A stretch of 64,000 nucleotides of DNA from Bacteroidaceae bacterium (GCA_017410245.1 JAFQRE010000002.1:1-64000), one strand, 5' to 3'; counted from the first letter of the stretch, positions 26,868-37,317 are shown. Notes: a model not told the origin generated them from the letters alone. Translations and numbers: made by a program.

Positions 26868-28262
26868 TTAGAGTTTCTTATCTAAATATACACTGAGAAT
26901 ATTGCGTAACTTGTCAATTTGGTCTTTTATTGTCTGCCATGCTTGACGGGAGTCGGCATCGAGTTTGCTCATGACAACAGCATCATCAGCTATCTCTTCG
27001 GCTCTTGCAACCCATTTGACGGCAGTATCATAATCGCCCATCTGCATATAACAGAGAATGACATCGAAATAATAATGAGGCTCGAAAAGATCTTGCTTTA
27101 TAAGCAACATCAGTACCTCAGCAGCCTCATCGTAGCGTTCGAGTTGAATACATACATCGGCCAACGCGGCAGCAGGGACAGTATCGACAAGGGGATTGAG
27201 TTGCAATCGTGACAAATGCTTATATGACTCTTCATACTCTTGCTTCTGCAATAACAACTCTCCCAAAAGCATGTGAGCCTCATCGTCGCTATCATCACAT
27301 GCTACAGCTTTGCGCAAGTAGTACACTGCATCATCAATATGCCCCATATAGTAATGGTTGATAGCTAATTGATAATACAAGTCGTGATTACGGTCGTTTA
27401 TAGCCACTGCTTTTAACAGATATTCTATAGCCTCTTCATGCTTTTCCATTCGGCCATAGGCTTCGGCTATAAGTTCGTATGCAACAGCTTTATCGGACGT
27501 GCATTGTAGAAACAACTTGAACTGCTCGACAGCATCATTAAATTGATTATTATCATAATAACAATAACCCTTGAAAGCAATGATACTCTCGTCATTGGGA
27601 GCAATAGCCAATGCAAAATCACAAGCTTCAAGTGCTTGAGTATAATCTTTGGTACGGGCATATAATTTGGCCAATGAGAACCAATCATCGACCGAGTATG
27701 GATTGACATCGAGCACTTTGTTGTACAACTCGGCAGCTATAGTGTTATTATCTTTTTCTTCATATAAGATGGCTACTTCGCGCCAGTAGGCTGATACATC
27801 ATCAAAGCGACTCTCTACAACCGGGGTAATATGTGGGAGCAATTCTACCTTGTCATAGTCGGCACACATATCGAGCACATCTATACAATCTTCGATGGTG
27901 CACTCCGATGAACGAATGATATCCAAAAAGTCATGCAATGTGGCTTCGTTGTCTTGGCGTACCAAGTTCAACTCGGCACAAGTAAAATAGTACTCAAGAT
28001 TGTGCTCGGTGACTGCACTCAATGCTTGTGAAGCATCTTCTACCCTACCCAACATGAGTAGGCATATAGCTTTACGCAACAGAAGCATCTCGCTGGTAGG
28101 GTATAATTCAAGACCATACAATACGGCTTTGAGAGCTTTGCGGTACGACATATCTTGCTCATACGATTCGGATATCAGTACAAGTTCATCAGGCTCAAAG
28201 TATCCATGCGTCCCTTCTTCTAAGTATTTTTCATACCTTTTGCGTAGTTCTTTTATATCCAT
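26868..28262 (-). CDS. Tetratricopeptide-repeat protein
   Basis: The 464-residue product is almost wholly helical TPR repeats (about 10 units, for example DWFSLAKLYARTKDYTQALEACDFALAIAPN). It has no signal peptide or membrane segment, so it is probably a cytoplasmic scaffold. Bacteroidales genomes carry close relatives, but no function is known. It is the first gene of the pair with metY. Confidence 0.88.
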   Translation of the reverse strand: MDIKELRKRYEKYLEEGTHGYFEPDELVLISESYEQDMSYRKALKAVLYGLELYPTSEMLLLRKAICLLMLGRVEDASQALSAVTEHNLEYYFTCAELNLVRQDNEATLHDFLDIIRSSECTIEDCIDVLDMCADYDKVELLPHITPVVESRFDDVSAYWREVAILYEEKDNNTIAAELYNKVLDVNPYSVDDWFSLAKLYARTKDYTQALEACDFALAIAPNDESIIAFKGYCYYDNNQFNDAVEQFKLFLQCTSDKAVAYELIAEAYGRMEKHEEAIEYLLKAVAINDRNHDLYYQLAINHYYMGHIDDAVYYLRKAVACDDSDDEAHMLLGELLLQKQEYEESYKHLSRLQLNPLVDTVPAAALADVCIQLERYDEAAEVLMLLIKQDLFEPHYYFDVILCYMQMGDYDTAVKWVARAEEIADDAVVMSKLDADSRQAWQTIKDQIDKLRNILSVYLDKKL

Positions 28263-28285
28263 ACCTCTCTTGAGCTATATCAACC

Positions 28286-28320
28286 TATAAGGGTGCACTG
28301 CAAAGTAGCGCACCCTTATA
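28286..28320. terminator. Inverted repeat after glnS
   Basis: TATAAGGGTGC (28286-28296) pairs perfectly with GCACCCTTATA (28310-28320), 22 bases beyond the glnS stop. The T-run expected on the minus strand is missing, so it may be a weak terminator or a transcript end-protecting hairpin. Confidence 0.55.
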
Positions 28321-28341
28321 GATTATATTCAATACAATAGA

Positions 28342-30093
28342 TTATTTTGTCTTGGCTTTTTCCCAACTATCCTTGAGCAAAACGGTGCGGTTGAAAATAA
28401 GTTTCTCGGGAGTTGAGTCTTTATCGACATTGAAATAGCCAATGCGACGGAATTGCAAGTGATCGAGCGGACGAGCATCGGCCAAATAACGCTCTACATA
28501 ACATTCGGTAAGAACCTTCACAGAATCGGGATTGATAACCTCCTTCATAGCAGTCAAGGCATCACAGCCCTTCTCGTCACGTATGTTTTGTATCTCGAGA
28601 CGGGGATTCTCTACCTTCCACAAGCGGTCATACAGACGCACCTCGGCTTTGATACAATGATTGCAACTTACCCAGTGCAGTGTACCTTTCACCTTACGAT
28701 TGGCTCCAGGCATACCGCTACGAGTCTCGGGATCATACTCGGCATATACCTCTACTATATTGCCATCAGCATCTTTCTTGCAACCGGTGCATTTCACTAT
28801 GTATGCATTCATCAAGCGCACTTCTTGTCCGGGAGTCATGCGGAAATACTTCTTGGGAGCATCTTCCATAAAGTCGTCACGCTCCATCCACAATTCGCGA
28901 CTAAACTCTATGGTATGTGTACCTGCATTGGGATCTTCTGGATTGTTGATACTCTCCATTACTTCAACTTTACCTTCGGGATAGTTGGTAATAATGAGTT
29001 TCACAGGATTGATAACAGCCGATACACGAGTGGCGCGTGCATTCAAATCTTCACGAACTACACTCTCGAGCAACGCAAAGTCATTAACAGCCTCGTAGGT
29101 GGTATATCCGATTTTATCGACAAACTTACGGATAGACTCGGGCGAGTATCCACGACGACGGAAACCGCAAAGCGTAGGCATACGAGGGTCGTCCCAACCA
29201 TTTACCAAACCTTCATTGACAAGTATGAGCAGATTGCGCTTACTCATGAGTGTATAGCTAAGGTTGAGTTTATTGAACTCATATTGGTGAGGACGATTAT
29301 CATCAAGATCTTTACCACCTTTCACCCAATCTACAAAGAGGTCGTACAATGGGCGATGAGGCACAAACTCGAGAGTACACAACGAGTGAGTTACACCCTC
29401 AAAGTAATCGCTCTGACCATGTGCAAAGTCGTACATGGGATAAACATTCCATGTAGTACCGGTGCGGTGGTGAGGGTGCTTGAGAATGCGATACATAATA
29501 GGATCGCGGAAGTGCATATTGGGCGATGCCATATCAATCTTGGCACGCAGTGTGAGTGTTCCTTCGTCAAACTCACCGGCATTCATACGCATGAAGAGGT
29601 CGAGACTCTCCTCTATGGGACGGTTGCGGAAAGGACTCTCCTGACCGGGGGTTGTTGGTGTTCCCTTTTGAGCAGCTATCTCGTCTGATGTTTGCTCCTC
29701 AACATAGGCTTTACCCTCCTTGATAAGACGAATGGCCAAGTCGAACAATTGGGGGAAGTAGTCTGACGCATAGTATAGACGATCGCCCCAATCGAAGCCA
29801 AGCCAATGAATGTCTTCCATTATAGAATCTACATACTCAACGTCTTCTTTTACGGGATTTGTATCGTCAAATCGCAAGTTACAAGTACCGCCATAACGCT
29901 CGGCAATACCAAAGTCCATACAGATAGCTTTGGCGTGGCCAATATGCAGATAACCATTGGGCTCGGGTGGGAAACGGGTATTCAATCTACCTCCGTTTTT
30001 ACCGGCCTCAAGGTCTTTTTTTACTATTTCTTCAATAAAGTTAAGGCTACGGCCTTCTTCGTTGTTGTTTTCAATCTTTTCAACCTCTGTCAT
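28342..30093 (-). CDS. glnS: Glutaminyl-tRNA synthetase
   Basis: The 583-residue product has the class I HIGH motif (PPEPNGYLHIGHAKAI, about residues 43-58) and an MSKR version of KMSKS (YTLMSKRNLL). The C-terminal anticodon-binding beta barrels follow. It charges tRNA-Gln with glutamine, so this organism need not rely on the amidotransferase route for tRNA-Gln. The neighbours are also linked to glutamine. Translation begins with MTEVEKIENNNEEGRS, a normal short leader. Confidence 0.97.
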   Translation of the reverse strand: MTEVEKIENNNEEGRSLNFIEEIVKKDLEAGKNGGRLNTRFPPEPNGYLHIGHAKAICMDFGIAERYGGTCNLRFDDTNPVKEDVEYVDSIMEDIHWLGFDWGDRLYYASDYFPQLFDLAIRLIKEGKAYVEEQTSDEIAAQKGTPTTPGQESPFRNRPIEESLDLFMRMNAGEFDEGTLTLRAKIDMASPNMHFRDPIMYRILKHPHHRTGTTWNVYPMYDFAHGQSDYFEGVTHSLCTLEFVPHRPLYDLFVDWVKGGKDLDDNRPHQYEFNKLNLSYTLMSKRNLLILVNEGLVNGWDDPRMPTLCGFRRRGYSPESIRKFVDKIGYTTYEAVNDFALLESVVREDLNARATRVSAVINPVKLIITNYPEGKVEVMESINNPEDPNAGTHTIEFSRELWMERDDFMEDAPKKYFRMTPGQEVRLMNAYIVKCTGCKKDADGNIVEVYAEYDPETRSGMPGANRKVKGTLHWVSCNHCIKAEVRLYDRLWKVENPRLEIQNIRDEKGCDALTAMKEVINPDSVKVLTECYVERYLADARPLDHLQFRRIGYFNVDKDSTPEKLIFNRTVLLKDSWEKAKTK

Positions 30094-30238
30094 AATAGAT
30101 AGGTCTTAGTTGTTAAAAATATTAAGTTGCGAATTTAGTAAAATTTGGACGTATTGCAAAGTGAATAACACATTTTTTTACAGCCATACTAAATTCTATT
30201 CACTTTCCTGTTTGCATATTTACCGGCTATAACAACGA

Positions 30239-30263
30239 GAGCTTTCCATCAGTAGGAAAGCTC
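30239..30263 (-). terminator. Hairpin overlapping the stop of the DUF2461 gene
   Basis: GAGCTTTCC (30239-30247) pairs with GGAAAGCTC (30255-30263). The arms overlap the last codons. The minus-strand tail is TCGTTGTT rather than a pure T-run. Confidence 0.6.
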
Positions 30264-30917
30264 ATCGACTGTATAGTTTAGAAAATCGTTCATGGGTTTA
30301 ATGAGGAGCAGCTTTTGTGCGGCAACTTCTACCCAATCGGGGTTGTCTATGAAGTTATCGCCGACATTACCCCATACAGTATAATCTTTGCGCTTGAGCC
30401 ACTCTACATGACTGCCTTCACGCGGAAATCCTCGTGGTACGGTTTTGAGAGTGTCGCCAACAAACTGTGGATATTGTTTCAGAAATACGGGGTTTTCTAC
30501 TATCGACTGCCACTCATCGAGGTTGTCATAGATAGCCTGACGCAATGCCTTAATGAGCCGAGAGTCGGGACACCATATACCACCGCTCAATGCTACATTG
30601 CCCGGCTCAACATGTACATAGTAGCCGGCACGAGGACTCTTACGTCCACCACGTGCAATGTAGGCCGAAAAGTAGGTTTTATAGGGTGTTTTATCGGCCG
30701 AGAAACGTATATCGCGATATATGCGATAGATACAATCTTGCACATGTACACCTCGCAACTCGTCATCTTGACAAGCTAATAGTGAGATAAGTCGCTCTAC
30801 ATCGGCCACAAACACTTCGCGAAGGGCATCGTAACGATGTTTGTTGTCACGAAACCACTCGCGATTGTTGTGTTCCCGTAGCTCAGACAAGAATTGTATC
30901 AGTCCTTTTCGCTCCAC
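30249..30917 (-). CDS. DUF2461-family protein
   Basis: The 222-residue product matches the DUF2461/TIGR02453 family: LSELREHNNREWFRDNKHRY at the start and RDIRFSADKTPYKTYFSAYI in the middle. The function of the family is unknown. It starts with GTG and lies 5 bases after the PurF-like gene, so it is probably cotranscribed with it. Confidence 0.9.
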   Translation of the reverse strand: MERKGLIQFLSELREHNNREWFRDNKHRYDALREVFVADVERLISLLACQDDELRGVHVQDCIYRIYRDIRFSADKTPYKTYFSAYIARGGRKSPRAGYYVHVEPGNVALSGGIWCPDSRLIKALRQAIYDNLDEWQSIVENPVFLKQYPQFVGDTLKTVPRGFPREGSHVEWLKRKDYTVWGNVGDNFIDNPDWVEVAAQKLLLIKPMNDFLNYTVDELSY

Positions 30918-30922
30918 AATTA

Positions 30923-32800
30923 TTACTTTTTATGACACTTCTCGTAGTAACGAATGTATGCTTCGTTTACCAAACGATTGCCTCCGGCTGTGGGATAGTT
31001 GCCCGAGAAATACCAATCACCGGGATTGTTGGGAATGGCACGATGCATGCCTTCGAGCGATTGATATACTATCTCAACAGGACACTCTACACCATCGGTA
31101 AGCATATCCGAAATTTTCTTAGAAATCTCTTCCATTGAGAAGGGTGCGTATATCTCTTTGACATAGTTTACAATCTCTTCCTTAGGCAGATTGCGTTGTG
31201 CAATAGACTTTTCATATACCTCATCGAGCAACGACTCCATGCCTCTTTCACGCAACAATTCAACAGTTGCTCTGAAGGCTATAAATTCGTCCATATTCGA
31301 CATATCTATACCATAGAAGTCGGGATACTTGACTTGAGGCGATGATGAAACAATAACAATTTTCTTGGGGTGCAAGCGGCTCAAGATTTTCAAGATACTC
31401 TGCTTGAGTGTTGTACCACGTACAATACTATCATCAATTACAACCAAGTTATCGACATAGGGAACTATTGTTCCGTAGGTAATATCGTACACGTGCGCTG
31501 CAAGGTCGTTGCGGGTATCGGTCTCCGAAATAAAAGTACGCAACTTGATATCTTTGATAGCAACTTTCTCGGTACGTACGTGGCGGGACAAGATACGATA
31601 CAATTCTTTCTCCGACAGTTTATCACGACCACTTGTTATCTGCTTTATCTTTTGTGAGATAAGGTATTCGGTCATACCTTGCACCATTCCATAGTAGGCT
31701 ACTTCCGAAGTATTGGGTATGAATGAGAATACAGTGTGATCCAGGTCGTAATCAACACTTTTGAGAATAGACTCGGTAAGTTGTTTACCCAACATCTTAC
31801 GCTCATTGTAAATATCACAATCGCTACCACGCGAGAAGTATATACGTTCAAACGAGCAAGCCTGATTTTCAAGCGGTTCGAGTATTTTCTCAAAGTTTAC
31901 CTCTCCGTTCTTCTTGATGATGATACTCTCTCCGGGGCTGAGTTCATACACCTCTTCAGCTCCAAGATTCATTGTTGTTTGTATAACGGGTCGCTCCGAA
32001 GCTACTACAACAATTTCATCATTGCGGTAGTAGAAAGCCGGACGAATGCCTTTGGGGTCACGTACAGCAAACATATCGCCACTACCGGTCTGTCCGCACA
32101 TTACATAGCCACCGTCCCAAATGGGTGCTTCGCGACGCAATATACCGGCAATATCGAGGTTTTCTTCTATCAGGTCGTTGAGCAGTCCGGTATGTCCTTC
32201 CTCGCGGAACTTTCTACTGAGGCGATAATTCTCGGCATCTAATGCCGAGCCCAATTGCTCTAATATCACAAAAGTATCGGCAAGGTATCGTGGGTGTTGT
32301 CCTTGGGCTACGACATAGTTAAATATTTCATCAACATTGGTCATTGTAAAGTTACCACACAACAATAAGTTTTGAGAACGCCAATTGCTGCGACGCAAAA
32401 ACGGGTGAACATACGACAAGCCTTTCTTATCGGTGGTGCTGTAGCGCAAGTGCCCCATATAAACTTCACCAACAAAGGGAAGATGCTTTTCAACCCACTC
32501 GGCATCTTTATCGGCATAAGGTGTCTGCATAATGGTTTTCTGCACCTTGCCAAATATCTCTTGGATTGCACTGGTTCCCAATGCTCTCTCACGATAAATA
32601 AACTCCTCGGCAGGCTGTGCATGAAGTTTCACGCAAGACAATCCGGCTCCTTCTTGGCCACGATTGTGTTGCTTCTCCATAAGGAGCATCAGTTTGTTGA
32701 GACCGTATAAATATGTTCCGTACTTCTCTTTATAATAAGATAATGGTTTGAGTAGTCTTACCATTGCTACTCCGCATTCGTGTTTGAGAGGCTCTAACAT
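30923..32800 (-). CDS. Amidophosphoribosyltransferase-family protein (PurF-like)
   Basis: The 625-residue product joins an N-terminal class II glutamine amidotransferase domain to a C-terminal phosphoribosyltransferase domain. The nucleophile would be Cys9 (HECGVAM) after removal of a short propeptide, as in PurF. The PRPP-binding motif NLVVIDDSIVRGTT is at about residues 450-463. It is over 100 residues longer than typical PurF, with insertions and an extra tail. This is the larger PurF form of Bacteroidales, so it may be the sole PurF or a second, divergent one. It is the first gene of a pair with DUF2461. Confidence 0.88.
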   Translation of the reverse strand: MLEPLKHECGVAMVRLLKPLSYYKEKYGTYLYGLNKLMLLMEKQHNRGQEGAGLSCVKLHAQPAEEFIYRERALGTSAIQEIFGKVQKTIMQTPYADKDAEWVEKHLPFVGEVYMGHLRYSTTDKKGLSYVHPFLRRSNWRSQNLLLCGNFTMTNVDEIFNYVVAQGQHPRYLADTFVILEQLGSALDAENYRLSRKFREEGHTGLLNDLIEENLDIAGILRREAPIWDGGYVMCGQTGSGDMFAVRDPKGIRPAFYYRNDEIVVVASERPVIQTTMNLGAEEVYELSPGESIIIKKNGEVNFEKILEPLENQACSFERIYFSRGSDCDIYNERKMLGKQLTESILKSVDYDLDHTVFSFIPNTSEVAYYGMVQGMTEYLISQKIKQITSGRDKLSEKELYRILSRHVRTEKVAIKDIKLRTFISETDTRNDLAAHVYDITYGTIVPYVDNLVVIDDSIVRGTTLKQSILKILSRLHPKKIVIVSSSPQVKYPDFYGIDMSNMDEFIAFRATVELLRERGMESLLDEVYEKSIAQRNLPKEEIVNYVKEIYAPFSMEEISKKISDMLTDGVECPVEIVYQSLEGMHRAIPNNPGDWYFSGNYPTAGGNRLVNEAYIRYYEKCHKK

Positions 32801-32838
32801 GATGTTCTTTGTATTTACAGTATATATTTAGTGTTTTG

Positions 32839-32846
32839 CAAAAATA
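32839..32846 (-). promoter_or_regulatory. -7 box of the PurF-like gene
   Basis: Minus-strand TATTTTTG, 38 bases before the start codon, is an exact TAnnTTTG match. The -33 element is unclear. Confidence 0.5.
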
Positions 32847-32956
32847 ATATTTTTATTCTGCTTACAATGTATATGCAATAACTTTTTTTCAACGTCATTA
32901 ACACAATAGCTATAACTCGCTAAAAATTAGAAACAATGGCGTTGAGCTATCAAAAA

Positions 32957-35140
32957 TTATTTCAAGAAAAGTAACTCTCTATACTTGGGCAAAGGCCATA
33001 TTTCGTTATCGACCATCAGTTCCAGCTTATCTACATGGTATCGTATCTGTTCCATGTAAGGCTCTACAGTGCGATGATATGCAATAGCTTTCTCACGCTC
33101 GTTGGCAATACGATTGGCTACTTTGCGCGCCTCAATCATTGCTCCGGCTTGCTCTTTGATGGCATGCATATGCAGGGCTATTTTCTCTATCTCTTCCATA
33201 TCTTGTGCAGCTATAGCCTCAACTTTATCGGCAGCAAATAGTGTTTTGATTTTGAACACATTGTCTATAAGTATCGACTGATAACGAGTTGCAACGGGAA
33301 TGACATGATTCATGACCAAATCACCTAAAACACGAGCTTCTATCTGTATTTTCTTGGTATATAACTCCCATTTTACTTCGTTGCGCGCCAATAGTTCCGA
33401 TTGCGATAGTACACCTGTTTTACTAAACATATCGATGGTGCGAGGTGTAAGATAATTGTCATACATGAGCGGTGCCGATGTCTCGCAGTCAAGTCCTCGG
33501 CGGGCAGCTTCTACTTTCCACTCTTCGCTATACCCATTACCATCGAAGTGTATAGGACTGCATTCGATGAGCAGTTTTTGCACCTCGGCAAATATTGCTT
33601 CCTCTTTGTTCATGCCTTGGGCAATGCGTTCATCAACATGTTCTTTGAACTCCATCAATTGACATGCAACTGCTGCATTGATAACGATCATCGATGATGC
33701 ACTATTGGCCGAAGATCCCAACGCACGGAACTCAAATCTATTACCGGTAAATGCAAAAGGTGATGTGCGGTTACGGTCGGTATTGTCGAGCAACAGCTCG
33801 GGCACTTGAAATACATGCAAATCCAATTCGCTTTTTGAAGCCATGTTGAGTGCCTCGATAGAAGGCGATTGTATAATTTTATCGACCAACTCTCCAACTT
33901 GTCGGCCCAAGAAGATAGATATGATAGCAGGAGGAGCTTCATTGGCACCCAAGCGGTGCTGATTGGTGGCCGATATGATAGAGGCTTTGAGCAGGCCATT
34001 GTGCTTGTGCACTGCAGCCATGACATTGGCAACAAATGTGATGAATTGCAAATTGGCCAAAGGTGTTTTTCCGGGAGCAAATAGTTGCACTCCTGTATCG
34101 GTACCCAATGACCAATTGTTGTGCTTGCCCGAACCATTGACCCCTTTAAAGGGTTTCTCATGCAACAACACACGAAATTTGTGTCGTCTTGCTACATTGT
34201 TCATTATGGTCATCAGCTGCAGGTTGTGGTCATTAGCCAAGTTTACCTCTTCGTATATAGGAGCAACCTCAAACTGATTGGGGGCAACTTCATTGTGACG
34301 TGTCTTGCAGGGAATGCCAAGTCTATGGCACTCAATCTCAAAGTCGCGCATAAAGGCCTCAACTCTTAGAGGTATCGAGCCAAAATAGTGATCCTCAAGC
34401 TGTTGATTTTTGGCACTCTCATGGCCCATCAAGGTGCGACCTGTAAGCATCAAATCGGCTCGACAATTATATAGAGCCTCATCAACTAAGAAATATTCTT
34501 GTTCCCAACCTAAATATGCCGTTACACGATTGACATTCTCGTCGAAGTAACGACACACAGCAGTGGCAGCTTTATTGATGCTATTGAGTGCCTTGAGCAA
34601 GGGTGTCTTATAATCGAGTGACTCGCCGGTGTATGAAATGAAAATAGTGGGAATGCACAATGTCTTGTTGAGAATGAATGCCGGTGAAGATATATCCCAA
34701 GCCGAGTAACCACGCGCTTCAAATGTACTGCGAATGCCTCCACTGGGGAAACTCGATGCATCGGGTTCTTGTTGAATGAGTAACTTTCCACTGAACTCCT
34801 CAACGACACCTCCCTTGCCATCATATTCAATGAAGCTGTCGTGCTTTTCGGCAGTACCATCGGTAAGCGGTTGAAACCAGTGTGAATAATGTGTAACCCC
34901 CATATCAAGTGCCCATTGCTTCATACCGGCCGCTACTCCATCTGCAACCTCTCTACTCAGAGCCTTCTGATTATCTATGGCATCTACCAAGGCATCATAA
35001 GTGTGCTTGGGTAGATACTTAAACATCTTCTCACGATTAAATACCAACTCTCCATAATAATCGGAGGGACGGCCACTTGGTTCTATTACCTCTATGGGTT
35101 CACGTCCAAGTGTCTCTTCTACAGCTTTAAATCTTAACAT
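32957..35140 (-). CDS. glnN: Glutamine synthetase type III
   Basis: The 727-residue length is that of GS-III, not GS-I (about 450). The ATP/glutamate-site motif FKGVNGSGKHNNWSLGTDTG and the early GGVVEEFSGKLLIQQEPDASSFP are diagnostic. The enzyme condenses ammonia and glutamate. It is the main ammonia-assimilating glutamine synthetase in Bacteroides. It has its own near-ideal promoter and a 108-nt leader (start codon to -7 box). Confidence 0.97.
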   Translation of the reverse strand: MLRFKAVEETLGREPIEVIEPSGRPSDYYGELVFNREKMFKYLPKHTYDALVDAIDNQKALSREVADGVAAGMKQWALDMGVTHYSHWFQPLTDGTAEKHDSFIEYDGKGGVVEEFSGKLLIQQEPDASSFPSGGIRSTFEARGYSAWDISSPAFILNKTLCIPTIFISYTGESLDYKTPLLKALNSINKAATAVCRYFDENVNRVTAYLGWEQEYFLVDEALYNCRADLMLTGRTLMGHESAKNQQLEDHYFGSIPLRVEAFMRDFEIECHRLGIPCKTRHNEVAPNQFEVAPIYEEVNLANDHNLQLMTIMNNVARRHKFRVLLHEKPFKGVNGSGKHNNWSLGTDTGVQLFAPGKTPLANLQFITFVANVMAAVHKHNGLLKASIISATNQHRLGANEAPPAIISIFLGRQVGELVDKIIQSPSIEALNMASKSELDLHVFQVPELLLDNTDRNRTSPFAFTGNRFEFRALGSSANSASSMIVINAAVACQLMEFKEHVDERIAQGMNKEEAIFAEVQKLLIECSPIHFDGNGYSEEWKVEAARRGLDCETSAPLMYDNYLTPRTIDMFSKTGVLSQSELLARNEVKWELYTKKIQIEARVLGDLVMNHVIPVATRYQSILIDNVFKIKTLFAADKVEAIAAQDMEEIEKIALHMHAIKEQAGAMIEARKVANRIANEREKAIAYHRTVEPYMEQIRYHVDKLELMVDNEIWPLPKYRELLFLK

Positions 35141-35247
35141 GTTCTATAAGATATAATTTTATACTTTTTCACCTTAGCACCTGCCTAAAGATAAATTTCA
35201 AAGAAAAATCCATCAAGGCACAATAGTTTATCTAAAATTCGACTGCA

Positions 35248-35278
35248 AAAGTAAACGAAAAATAGTATTTGACAAAAG
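35248..35278 (-). promoter_or_regulatory. Consensus promoter of glnN
   Basis: On the minus strand TTTG (35275-35278), a 19-base spacer and TACTTTTG (35248-35255) match the Bacteroidota promoter exactly. Confidence 0.8.
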
Positions 35279-35291
35279 GTAGATAAAACAA

Positions 35292-35323
35292 TTTCGTTAT
35301 ATGGCAAATTATTTTTACTTTTG
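35292..35323 (+). promoter_or_regulatory. Promoter of lgt
   Basis: TTTCG (35292-35296), a 19-base spacer and TACTTTTG (35316-35323), 36 bases before the ATG. The -33 element deviates from TTTG by one inserted C. Confidence 0.7.
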
Positions 35324-35359
35324 CGATATAAAATATTAACCACAAAATAAGAAACAAAA

Positions 35360-36205
35360 ATGCTTTGCGCAATTGAATGGAACCCCTCTCCCGAATTGAT
35401 AAGTATCGGCAGTTTTTCGGTAAGGTATTACTCTATGTGGTGGCTGATAGGTCTTGCTGCTGCATACGTTATTTTGCAACGTCTATATAAGCAACAAGGT
35501 CTTGGCGAAAAGAACTTCGACAAACTCATAATATATGCCTTCATAGGTATATTTGTGGGTGCTCGCGTAGGACATTTTCTCTTCTACGACCCCATATACT
35601 TCATAACCCGCCCACTTGAGATTATCTTACCTATAGCGCGCGATGCAGCGGGTCACTACCACTTTGTAGGTTACGCCGGATTGGCAAGCCATGGTGGAAC
35701 ATTGGGATTGATGTTGGCCTTGTGGCTATATGCCAAGAAAACCGGGGTGAACCTATGGCAAACACTCGATAACATAGCTGTAGCTACACCTATAACTGCA
35801 TTTTGTATACGCATGGGTAACTTCTGGAACTCAGAGATTATAGGCAACCCAACAGGAAGCGACTGGGGTATCATCTTTACTCAAGTCGATAATGTTGCAC
35901 GTCACCCGTCACAGCTATACGAAGCTGTAGCATACATTATAATATTTGTTATAGGTATAGCCCTATACGCCACTCTACACAAGAAATTGCATCGTGGATT
36001 TTTCTTTGGCTACTGCCTCACTACCATCTTTGTAGCTCGCTTCTTCATTGAGTTCTCGAAGGTAAATAATGGTATTTTTGAGGGATTTGCTCTCAACACC
36101 GGACATTACTTGAGTATTCCTTTTGTAGCATTAGGCTTGTTCTGTATGCTCTACAAACAAGTAGATCGCTACACACTCGGCACTACTAAGTTGGGCAAGA
36201 AGTAA
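35360..36205 (+). CDS. lgt: Prolipoprotein diacylglyceryl transferase
   Basis: The 281-residue inner-membrane enzyme shows about seven hydrophobic segments. The conserved HGGTLGLMLALW block and the Lgt signature RMGNFWNSEIIG are present. It transfers diacylglycerol to the lipobox cysteine of prolipoproteins. Such substrates occur nearby (the GH53 protein and the 292-residue lipoprotein). The NlpC/P60 gene starts 11 bases later and is likely in the same transcript. Confidence 0.96.
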   Translation: MLCAIEWNPSPELISIGSFSVRYYSMWWLIGLAAAYVILQRLYKQQGLGEKNFDKLIIYAFIGIFVGARVGHFLFYDPIYFITRPLEIILPIARDAAGHYHFVGYAGLASHGGTLGLMLALWLYAKKTGVNLWQTLDNIAVATPITAFCIRMGNFWNSEIIGNPTGSDWGIIFTQVDNVARHPSQLYEAVAYIIIFVIGIALYATLHKKLHRGFFFGYCLTTIFVARFFIEFSKVNNGIFEGFALNTGHYLSIPFVALGLFCMLYKQVDRYTLGTTKLGKK

Positions 36206-36216
36206 TAAACTATGCC

Positions 36217-37152
36217 ATGAAGCGCTTACTTACGACAACCACCCTATTTGTATCGGCACTATGCGCCCTTGGCAATGTTGCACCCCATGGCACTTGGGGC
36301 ATTGTATCGCTATGTTGCGCCCACCTACGTGCCGAAGCTCGTCACGGGTCGGAAATGGTAACGCAAGCCATTATGGGCACTCCCGTAAAGGTTATAGGAG
36401 CTGAAAACGAATGGTACAACATAGAGACTCCCGAAGGATACAAGGCATGGATACACCCACAATCACTGTCAATCAAGAGTAGCGAGGAGATGGAATTGTG
36501 GCGAGGCAGCACACGATATATATACACAGCTATGCAGGGATATATATACGAGAAGGCTCAACGCAAATCAATGCCCATCAGCGACATGGTAATGGGTTGT
36601 ATTGTAGAAGCAACCGGCAAAAATTTGCGCGGATTTATTGAGGTAAAAATGCCCGATGGTCGTATAGGATATGTACACAACAAAGAGGTGCAGCAACTCG
36701 ACAAGTGGGCCAATCAGCAACCCGATATGGCTCGTCTTGAGCATGAAGCTCGCATGATGATGGGTACGACCTACCTCTGGGGTGGCATGTCGGTAAAAGG
36801 AGCCGACTGCTCGGGATATAGCAAACTGCTATACTTTTCGCAAGGTATCATACTCCTACGCGATGCTTCGCAACAAGCTACTACAGGCGAAAAGATAGAC
36901 TATACCAACGTGTGCAACCTACGACGTGGCGATTTGCTATTCTTTGCCAACGACAAGGGTCGTATCAACCATGTGGCTATATACATCGACAAGGGTATGT
37001 ACATACACAGTTCGGGAAGAGTAAAAGTGAATAGTATGCTACCCGATAATGCCCTATACAACCCTCAAGCTGTAGTGGCAGCACAACGCATAATCACAGC
37101 TATCGATACCGATGGTATAGTGCCGGTAAGACATCACAAGTGGTACTTTTAA
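36217..37152 (+). CDS. NlpC/P60 (C40) peptidoglycan hydrolase with SH3-like domains
   Basis: The 311-residue product has a signal-like N-terminus (about 1-20, MKRLLTTTTLFVSALCALG). Two SH3b-like segments (about 30-90 and 100-165, the first with VIGAENEWYNIETPEGYKAW) precede the NlpC/P60 domain (about 175-290). The catalytic Cys198 (GADCSGYSK) is visible, with His in INHVAIYI and a further His in YIHSSGRV. The family cleaves the D-Glu-to-diamino-acid bond of murein peptides. Its tie to lgt is only by position. Confidence 0.92.
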   Translation: MKRLLTTTTLFVSALCALGNVAPHGTWGIVSLCCAHLRAEARHGSEMVTQAIMGTPVKVIGAENEWYNIETPEGYKAWIHPQSLSIKSSEEMELWRGSTRYIYTAMQGYIYEKAQRKSMPISDMVMGCIVEATGKNLRGFIEVKMPDGRIGYVHNKEVQQLDKWANQQPDMARLEHEARMMMGTTYLWGGMSVKGADCSGYSKLLYFSQGIILLRDASQQATTGEKIDYTNVCNLRRGDLLFFANDKGRINHVAIYIDKGMYIHSSGRVKVNSMLPDNALYNPQAVVAAQRIITAIDTDGIVPVRHHKWYF

Positions 37153-37317
37153 AAAACGACTTGTTTAACACCATAAACTATATGATTGAAGTTTTTAGCA
37201 ATTTCGATGTTGCTGCAATTTTTGTATAGCCATCATGTATGCAATGAGCCAATATACAGGATTGAGATACGGAACAATAAGTCTTTAACAACATATTAAT
37301 ATTATAAACAACGCTTT

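Noticed and set aside
28453-29688. A 411-residue open frame on the plus strand opposite glnS
   Set aside because: It is the complement of a conserved synthetase gene whose HIGH and MSKR motifs are clear. Its protein shows no domain and its length follows from the codon bias of glnS.
35271-35286. A TTTGAC at the glnN promoter as another FNR-like site
   Set aside because: The other half (GGTAGA) does not fit the palindrome, and these bases overlap the -33 element of a normal consensus promoter.
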